Assembly: GCA_032068765.1 (NCBI GenBank)
Contig: DAMBHY010000026.1
Location: 1-11,679 of the forward strand
DNA: 11,679 nt
Origin: DAMBHY01 sp032068765
GTDB lineage: Bacteria; Bacteroidota; Bacteroidia; Bacteroidales; Dysgonomonadaceae
Direction of reading: 5' to 3'
The translations under genes and the position numbers were made by a program. Below, one piece after another: positions 7,273-11,679 of this stretch (the first letter of the stretch is position 1; every line of letters starts with the position of its first letter). Below the pieces are notes generated by a model, which worked only from the letters and a program-made list of their open reading frames with translations, was not told the DNA's origin and did no database searches.

Positions 7273-8139
7273 TTATTCGGAATATATATTATTTATGGAG
7301 ACTTTACTTGCTGCATCTAACATGGTACCATGATTTTCATTAGTGAATTCATGAAAAAAAACATTTTCACAACCTTTTTTTTCGAGTTCTTCTTTCATCA
7401 ATACATTCTGGGTATATCTTCCGGCCAAATCCAAAGTACGATCACCCACATATAGATATATTGGCCTGTCTGTTTTTCTGGTATGATAGAGAGGGGCATA
7501 CTGATCAATATATTCTGATGCAGATGAGGTTGTATTTCCGGTTTCTTCTTTATATACCGTCATATGAGTAGTCATCTGACCACTAAAGGAATAAAGCCCC
7601 AGCAGACTGTCTGAATTAATATGATACTTCTGGAGATATGACTTATCAAAAAAAATCATCGATGCAAGATAGGCACCTGCGGAGTGGCCTGTCAAATAGA
7701 TTTTCTCTCTGCTACCGCCATATTTTTCAATATTCTGGAATGTCCAGTTCATTGCTGCAGCAACATCCTCAATATATGCAGGATGCCTCACATTAGGTGA
7801 CAATCTGTAATTCACCGAGACAATGATAAAACCTTTATCCAAGAAAGCTTCCGGAATAAATTTGTCCCCTCCAGTCAGATATCCACCATGAACAAAAAAT
7901 ATCGTTGTCAGATTTTTACCATTTTTGGGATAATAAATATCCAAACGACATTTTTCCTTTATATAGGAATCATGAACGGTGTTAATGTCTCCCCTATAAA
8001 AAATATCATCCTCCTGGATATAATTTCCCAAATCTGTTGTCTTACCAAAGGCATACTGGTAATCCTCATCATGTTGTCTACATGATACAACAGTAACCAG
8101 AAACAGCGAAAACAAACAAAAGCGAATAATTTTATTCAT
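7273..8139 (-). CDS. Lipoprotein alpha/beta hydrolase (carboxylesterase-like), putative polysaccharide esterase
   Basis: Exported lipoprotein of 288 residues. The start MNKIIRFCLF leads into a hydrophobic core and the lipobox VVSC, with lipid on Cys20. The mature part is an alpha/beta hydrolase of the esterase/kynurenine-formamidase-like type. FFVHGGYLTGG (81-91) supplies the HGG oxyanion hole, VNYRLSP (109-115) is the conserved strand after it, and GHSAGA (151-156) holds nucleophile Ser153. VGDRTLD (231-237) holds the likely acid Asp237, and NENHGTM (267-273) the likely base His270. All three catalytic residues are present, so it should be active. An acidic patch after the lipidated cysteine (Asp24-Glu25-Asp26) resembles the surface-export signal of Bacteroidota lipoproteins, so it may face outward. 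Between the Wzc kinase and an acyltransferase, the natural guess is removal of ester groups from the polymer or its precursor. The true substrate is unknown, and it could be an unrelated esterase. Confidence 0.85.
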   Translation of the reverse strand: MNKIIRFCLFSLFLVTVVSCRQHDEDYQYAFGKTTDLGNYIQEDDIFYRGDINTVHDSYIKEKCRLDIYYPKNGKNLTTIFFVHGGYLTGGDKFIPEAFLDKGFIIVSVNYRLSPNVRHPAYIEDVAAAMNWTFQNIEKYGGSREKIYLTGHSAGAYLASMIFFDKSYLQKYHINSDSLLGLYSFSGQMTTHMTVYKEETGNTTSSASEYIDQYAPLYHTRKTDRPIYLYVGDRTLDLAGRYTQNVLMKEELEKKGCENVFFHEFTNENHGTMLDAASKVSINNIYSE

Positions 8140-8200
8140 ACCTAAAAACTGCTTATTAATAAAGTAACAAAGATCCAGATTTTTATTGATTTTTCAGATC

Positions 8201-8219
8201 ATCAAAAAGACTTTTTGAT
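8201..8219 (-). repeat. Weak hairpin after wzc, possible partial terminator
   Basis: ATCAAAAAG (8201-8209) and CTTTTTGAT (8211-8219) are reverse complements with almost no loop; about 8 bp could pair around a 3-base loop. It lies in the 142-base gap between the wzc stop and the hydrolase start. On the minus strand the downstream arm contains a T5 run but no T-tract follows. It may reduce read-through from the export genes into the rest of the operon, or it may be chance. I saw no convincing TAnnTTTG promoter in this gap; the nearest is TATAGTTTG (8234-8226), with one extra spacer base. Confidence 0.35.
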
Positions 8220-8281
8220 TAAATTCAAACTATAAGCAGCATATTGAAAAAAAATCGGTTTTTATATCACAGAATAATATT

Positions 8282-10657
8282 CTACTTTCCGAAAATTCTG
8301 TGTAAAAAAGATTTTTTCTCCGTTGCTCCGTAGCCATAACCGTATTTGTTGCCATATCCCATAAATTCTTTATGGACATCATTGACCAGGAATGCGACAT
8401 GTTTTATTTTTCCTGTACGGATGTTGTTTTCAGCGAAGTCAATGAATGGCATTTCGGTCACTTTCGAACGGGTGACATACAGTGTCAGATCCGCCACGCC
8501 GGAAATCAGGAATGTATCGGTGACCAGCATCAGCGGTGCGGTATCCAGGATGACATAGTCATATTTTTCCCTAAGGACATCCACCAACTGCCCGTATCTG
8601 CCGTTGGAGAGAAGCTCTGTCGGATTTGGTGGAATACTTCCGGAGTAGATGACATCCAGATAGGGATTGAATTCCGACCTGTGAATAATTTTTTCCACAT
8701 CCATATCCTCTTCATAGAGATACTCGGTCAGCCCTGTATACCCTTTACTTTTCTTATTATACCGCTGCAACTGGGGGTTACGGATATCAGACCCCACAAT
8801 CACAACCTTCCTCTTAGGAGACGCCAGCGTGAGCGCCAGATTGACGGAGACAAAAGTCTTACCTTCCCCTTTTATGGTAGAAGTCACCATGACCGCTTTT
8901 CCGGTGTCCTCCTTTGGAAGCATGAAGTTGAGATTGGTAGTCAGAATTCTGAAGGACTCTGCCAGCGGAGAAAGATCATTCAGCTGTACCATGTCGCTGT
9001 CTTTTCCGGTATTCGGTATTTCTGCAATAACAGGCGTTTCACCCGTAAGTTTCTCCAGATCGTGTTTGGATTTCACTTTATTGTCAAAGAGTTGCTGCAG
9101 GTAGATGATTCCGGCAGGGATCAGACCACCGATGATCAGGCCTGCGAGGAGCATCAGCATTTTCTTCGGTGATACCGGTTTCAGGGAGGCATACGCCTTG
9201 TCAATCACCCTGGCCTTCTCGCTGTTCATGGCCAGTGTAATATTATTTTCTTCCCTTTTCTGTAGCAGCATCAGGTAGAGATTTTCCTTGATTTCCTGCT
9301 GGCGCTGAATGCTTCTGAAGAGTTTTTCCTGTGCCGGCACTTTTGCAATTTTACTGTCAGCTTTTTCCTGCTCCTGCTGGATATTGTTTTTGGTGAGCAT
9401 AAGATTGCTTCTTCCTTTTACAAGGCTTTCGATGATGCCGGTTTTCACTTCACTGATCTGCCTTGTCAGGTCTTTCACCAAAGGGTTCTGCCCGGTAGCA
9501 TTCTGAAGCAGGCGGTTGCGTTCCATCACCAGCGCATTATAATTTCCGATAGCGCCTGCAGCACTGGCATTGTCGAGACCTGTGCTGGAAGGCAGTATTT
9601 CCGCATTTCCCTGTCTCTGAATGACCTGCAGCAAAGAATTGGTCAGGTCAATCTGATTTTCAATTTCGAATATCCGGCTTTTGGTCTCTACCGACTTATT
9701 GATATTGATCCCGGCCTCGGTATTAATGTCCACGATTTTGTTCTGTTCCTTGAAGCGTTCTTTTTCATCCTCTACATTGCCCAGATCTTTGCCAATCTGC
9801 AAAATCCGTCCATCGATAAACGCTGCTGTTTTGCGTGCTTCCTCATTTTTATCCATCAGGGCATCACGGTTGTAGTCGGCCACAAGACCGTTGAGGATAT
9901 CTTTGGCTTTCTGCTGTTCCGGATATTTCATTGCGAGTTGAATAACCGTTACATCTTTGTTGGCCAGATCTGCCTCCAGAAGTTTCTGGTAATCTTCCAC
10001 TGCCTTATCAAACGGGGCAACCGTAATCAGTACATCCTTCAGATTTTCGTCATCCGTCTTTCTGATATCATATTTGGTGTTTTTCAGAATCATGATACTG
10101 GCAAAAGGAAGGCTGATGGTCTTGCCAAACTGAGATCTGAGCTCCGTTTCCAGTTCTGGAGAACTCAACGTCAGCTGATCTCCTTCGATATGTACTTTCA
10201 GTGGTTTTTTGAAAAATTTTTCGTCGGGTTTTTCATTGATGACTTTTACCATTACCGGGCTGCTCTCCCTGTAAAGTTCTGTATTTCTGAAAAAACCAGG
10301 CTGGAAAACCGCCGTCTGCAAATCGAGTTCGCGCACAACAGAAGCCATCAGGTTTTTGGACTGGAAGACCAGTACCTCATTGTCAACACTTTCGCTGGCC
10401 ATCCCGCCAAAAGGACTCAGACTACTGGCCAGACTTCCCAAATCGCCACCACTTGTATTTTTAGCATCTTTGATCAGGACTGTTGATGTTACCTGATAAT
10501 TGGACTGCATGGTTTTTAAAAGCAGGAAAGTCAGGATTCCCATTATCAGGGGCCCCCATACAAACCATTTCCATTTTTTCAGATAAGGTTTCAGGATCTC
10601 TCTGAGTTCTTCTTGCTGTGTTGAGTTTCCGGTTTCGGTTGCCGCAGTATTGCTCAT
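8282..10657 (-). CDS. wzc: Wzc-type chain-length regulator and BY-family tyrosine kinase
   Basis: Inner-membrane protein of 791 residues that governs polymer length and export through cycles of self-phosphorylation and contact with Wza. The N-terminal Wzz domain begins with a membrane segment (31-48). A long periplasmic coiled-coil part follows (about 225-480), with the GNVR region near 446-476. A second membrane segment (about 500-520) leads to the cytoplasmic kinase. There I see ESFRILTTNL (567-576), matching the ExxRxLRTN-type oligomerisation motif, Walker A TIKGEGKT (594-601, Lys600), Walker A' VIVGSDIR (619-626), Walker B VILDTAP (702-708, Asp705), and a tyrosine cluster YGNKYGYGYG (768-777). 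Gly622 replaces the first Asp of the usual DxD Walker A', though Asp624 remains. The gene follows the Wza gene after 48 bases. Stretches counted by hand were about 42-55% GC, far above the glycosyltransferases, so it belongs to the conserved part of the locus. No phosphatase partner is seen. Confidence 0.96.
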   Translation of the reverse strand: MSNTAATETGNSTQQEELREILKPYLKKWKWFVWGPLIMGILTFLLLKTMQSNYQVTSTVLIKDAKNTSGGDLGSLASSLSPFGGMASESVDNEVLVFQSKNLMASVVRELDLQTAVFQPGFFRNTELYRESSPVMVKVINEKPDEKFFKKPLKVHIEGDQLTLSSPELETELRSQFGKTISLPFASIMILKNTKYDIRKTDDENLKDVLITVAPFDKAVEDYQKLLEADLANKDVTVIQLAMKYPEQQKAKDILNGLVADYNRDALMDKNEEARKTAAFIDGRILQIGKDLGNVEDEKERFKEQNKIVDINTEAGININKSVETKSRIFEIENQIDLTNSLLQVIQRQGNAEILPSSTGLDNASAAGAIGNYNALVMERNRLLQNATGQNPLVKDLTRQISEVKTGIIESLVKGRSNLMLTKNNIQQEQEKADSKIAKVPAQEKLFRSIQRQQEIKENLYLMLLQKREENNITLAMNSEKARVIDKAYASLKPVSPKKMLMLLAGLIIGGLIPAGIIYLQQLFDNKVKSKHDLEKLTGETPVIAEIPNTGKDSDMVQLNDLSPLAESFRILTTNLNFMLPKEDTGKAVMVTSTIKGEGKTFVSVNLALTLASPKRKVVIVGSDIRNPQLQRYNKKSKGYTGLTEYLYEEDMDVEKIIHRSEFNPYLDVIYSGSIPPNPTELLSNGRYGQLVDVLREKYDYVILDTAPLMLVTDTFLISGVADLTLYVTRSKVTEMPFIDFAENNIRTGKIKHVAFLVNDVHKEFMGYGNKYGYGYGATEKKSFLHRIFGK

Positions 10658-10705
10658 TATTATTTTTTGGAAAATGTAAAATTATTGCAAATGTTATCTA
10701 TCTTT

Positions 10706-11521
10706 CTATCTGAAAATCAAGGTAATAATGGTCACCACTATACCCGCAACACTTAAATACATGGGCATATTGGGATCAAGTCTGGAAGTTTTTTCTCTGG
10801 TGTTGTTGGCAGATACAATGATCACATCATTCTGTTTGAGGTTGTAAAACGGAGAATTGATCAGATTTGCATCTGTAAGATTGACATATCCTTTGGTGAT
10901 GTTTCCGTTTTCATTCCGGACAATCAGCACATTATTTCTTGTACCATACATCGTCAGATCCCCTGCCAGCCCGAGTGCATTCATGATGGTTCCCTTCCCG
11001 TTCGGCAGCAGATAATCTCCCTGACGGTTCACCTCCCCCAGCACCGTAACCCTGAAGTTGGCCAGCTGAATACTGACAGAAGGATCAATAACATATCGGG
11101 ATACTTTTTCTTTGATTTCATTTCTGAGTTCAGTAATATTTTTACCGGTAGTACTGATCACCCCCAGATAAGGTAAAGAGATATTGCCGTCAGGATCTAC
11201 GAGGTACATCGGACCGGTAATACTGCCCTGTCCCAGACTTGGTGTATTGCTCCCACCATTGGCATTGCCCTGGATAACATCAGAACTTGCATAATTCTGG
11301 TTGAAAGGCGCTACTACCCTGGGATCTTTTGCCATAATGTAAATGGCAAGCTGGTCTCCTGGCTGAATTGTATTGTTTTTGTAGTGATTGACAGAAGCAT
11401 CTATTGCGATCTGCTCAATATTCTGCATGTAATTCAGTTCACTGGCCTTCTCTTTCTCGCGGGTTTTGCATGAAACCAAAAAAATAAGCATGGCAAGGAA
11501 TGAAAAATATCGGTATGTCAT
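10706..11521 (-). CDS. wza: Wza-type outer-membrane polysaccharide export lipoprotein
   Basis: Lipoprotein of 271 residues forming or contributing to the outer-membrane exit channel. MTYRYFSFLA starts a signal peptide ending in lipobox LVSC, with Cys18 lipidated. The polysaccharide export domain runs from about 50 to 150, including IQPGDQLAIYIMAKDP (52-67), YLVDPDGNISLPYLGVI (106-122) and VIDPSVSIQL (144-153). The SLBB domain follows: VTVLGEVNRQGDYLLP (158-173) and NALGLAGDLTMYGTRNNV (181-198). It ends with a hydrophobic helix (about 254-270), the outer-membrane anchor of this family. It is shorter than E. coli Wza (about 380 residues), as is common in Bacteroidota. I start it at ATG 11521. 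An in-frame TTG at 11542 would add seven residues before the signal peptide, but it lies inside the apparent -7 promoter element and is unlikely to be translated. First gene of the operon, 48 bases before wzc. Confidence 0.94.
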   Translation of the reverse strand: MTYRYFSFLAMLIFLVSCKTREKEKASELNYMQNIEQIAIDASVNHYKNNTIQPGDQLAIYIMAKDPRVVAPFNQNYASSDVIQGNANGGSNTPSLGQGSITGPMYLVDPDGNISLPYLGVISTTGKNITELRNEIKEKVSRYVIDPSVSIQLANFRVTVLGEVNRQGDYLLPNGKGTIMNALGLAGDLTMYGTRNNVLIVRNENGNITKGYVNLTDANLINSPFYNLKQNDVIIVSANNTREKTSRLDPNMPMYLSVAGIVVTIITLIFR

Positions 11522-11539
11522 GGTAAAATAAAATTGCTG

Positions 11540-11547
11540 CAAATATA
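11540..11547 (-). promoter_or_regulatory. Candidate Bacteroidota-type -7 promoter element for the operon
   Basis: Read on the minus strand, 11547-11540 is TATATTTG, an exact match to the TAnnTTTG -7 element used by the main sigma factor in Bacteroidota. Transcription would begin near 11533-11536, giving a leader of about 12-15 bases before ATG 11521. The -33 element is weak: TTTA, 16 bases upstream, is the closest to the TTG-type consensus. The exact -7 match and its place before the first gene support it; the poor -33 and AT-rich background keep it tentative. Confidence 0.5.
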
Positions 11548-11679
11548 CAACTTAAAACTTTGTTAAATTATTGCGCCGCAAGATAAAAAAAAGAATAGGA
11601 CCTGTTTAAAATTTTACCGAAATTTTTTATATATAGCCTCAGGAAATCATCTTTGCTAAATTTTAATGCTCTTTTGAGC

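Noticed and set aside
8226..8234. TATAGTTTG on the minus strand as a promoter for the hydrolase onward
   Set aside because: The spacing inside the motif is one base too long for TAnnTTTG, and I see no clear -33 element.
8372..9172. Long plus-strand open frame (266 codons) opposite the wzc kinase domain
   Set aside because: The minus strand here encodes unmistakable kinase motifs. The plus-strand product is rich in Cys, His and Arg with no recognisable domain, as expected of an antisense shadow in the higher-GC gene.
9938..10486. Plus-strand open frame (182 codons) opposite the wzc N-terminal domain
   Set aside because: Antisense shadow of the Wzz domain; no recognisable motif and no start context.
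10658..10705. Promoter between wza and wzc (TAACATTTG on the minus strand)
   Set aside because: The motif has an extra base compared with TAnnTTTG, and the 48-base gap is normal for genes in one operon.
11568..11678. 36-codon minus-strand frame entering from the right edge and ending in TAA at 11568
   Set aside because: It could be the end of an upstream gene, but it is short, AT-rich and matches no family I know; another frame at the edge also reads a few codons before stopping. Too weak to annotate.
1..11679. CRISPR arrays, tRNA or rRNA genes, insertion sequences, toxin-antitoxin or phage-defence genes
   Set aside because: No repeat-spacer pattern, cloverleaf, transposase or defence domain was seen on either strand; all long frames fit a polysaccharide locus.

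Overview
The window is one capsule or exopolysaccharide locus of the Wzx/Wzy type. All ten genes lie on the minus strand, so transcription runs from high to low coordinates. The source looks like a member of the Bacteroidota, probably Flavobacteriales (Chryseobacterium-like). The evidence is an AT-rich genome with almost no Shine-Dalgarno sequences, a TAnnTTTG-type -7 promoter element before the first gene, a Wzc-type kinase of the kind found in that phylum, and lipoprotein signals of the same style. The genus is an inference.

Layout in transcription order. The export module comes first: an outer-membrane lipoprotein of the Wza type (11521-10706) and a 791-residue Wzc-type chain-length regulator and tyrosine kinase (10657-8282). 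A modification module follows: a lipoprotein alpha/beta hydrolase with a full Ser-Asp-His set (8139-7273) and a left-handed beta-helix acyltransferase (7218-6541). Next come the Wzx flippase (6541-5102, coupled to the acyltransferase by a 1-base overlap), a 206-base AT-rich gap with a 12-bp inverted repeat, and a candidate Wzy polymerase (4895-3726). Four glycosyltransferases finish the cluster: GT2 (3710-2745), GT4 (2748-1603), GT2 (1606-911) and GT2 (901-56, interrupted by a 10-N assembly gap). A strong hairpin terminator (10-36) closes the unit.

How it would work: the four glycosyltransferases extend a lipid-linked repeat unit, Wzx flips it, Wzy polymerises it, Wzc controls chain length, and Wza carries the polymer through the outer membrane. 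The acyltransferase could decorate the unit and the lipoprotein hydrolase could remove esters outside the cytoplasm. No initiating sugar-phosphate transferase, nucleotide-sugar synthesis gene or tyrosine phosphatase is visible, so these must lie elsewhere.

Base composition falls along the operon, from about 42-55% GC in sampled stretches of wzc to about 25% in the glycosyltransferases. There is a sharp step inside wzx near 5340, which suggests a conserved export module joined to an exchanged, strain-specific cassette. I see no wholly new system. The most notable points are this junction, the structured wzx-wzy gap, and the esterase/acyltransferase pair.
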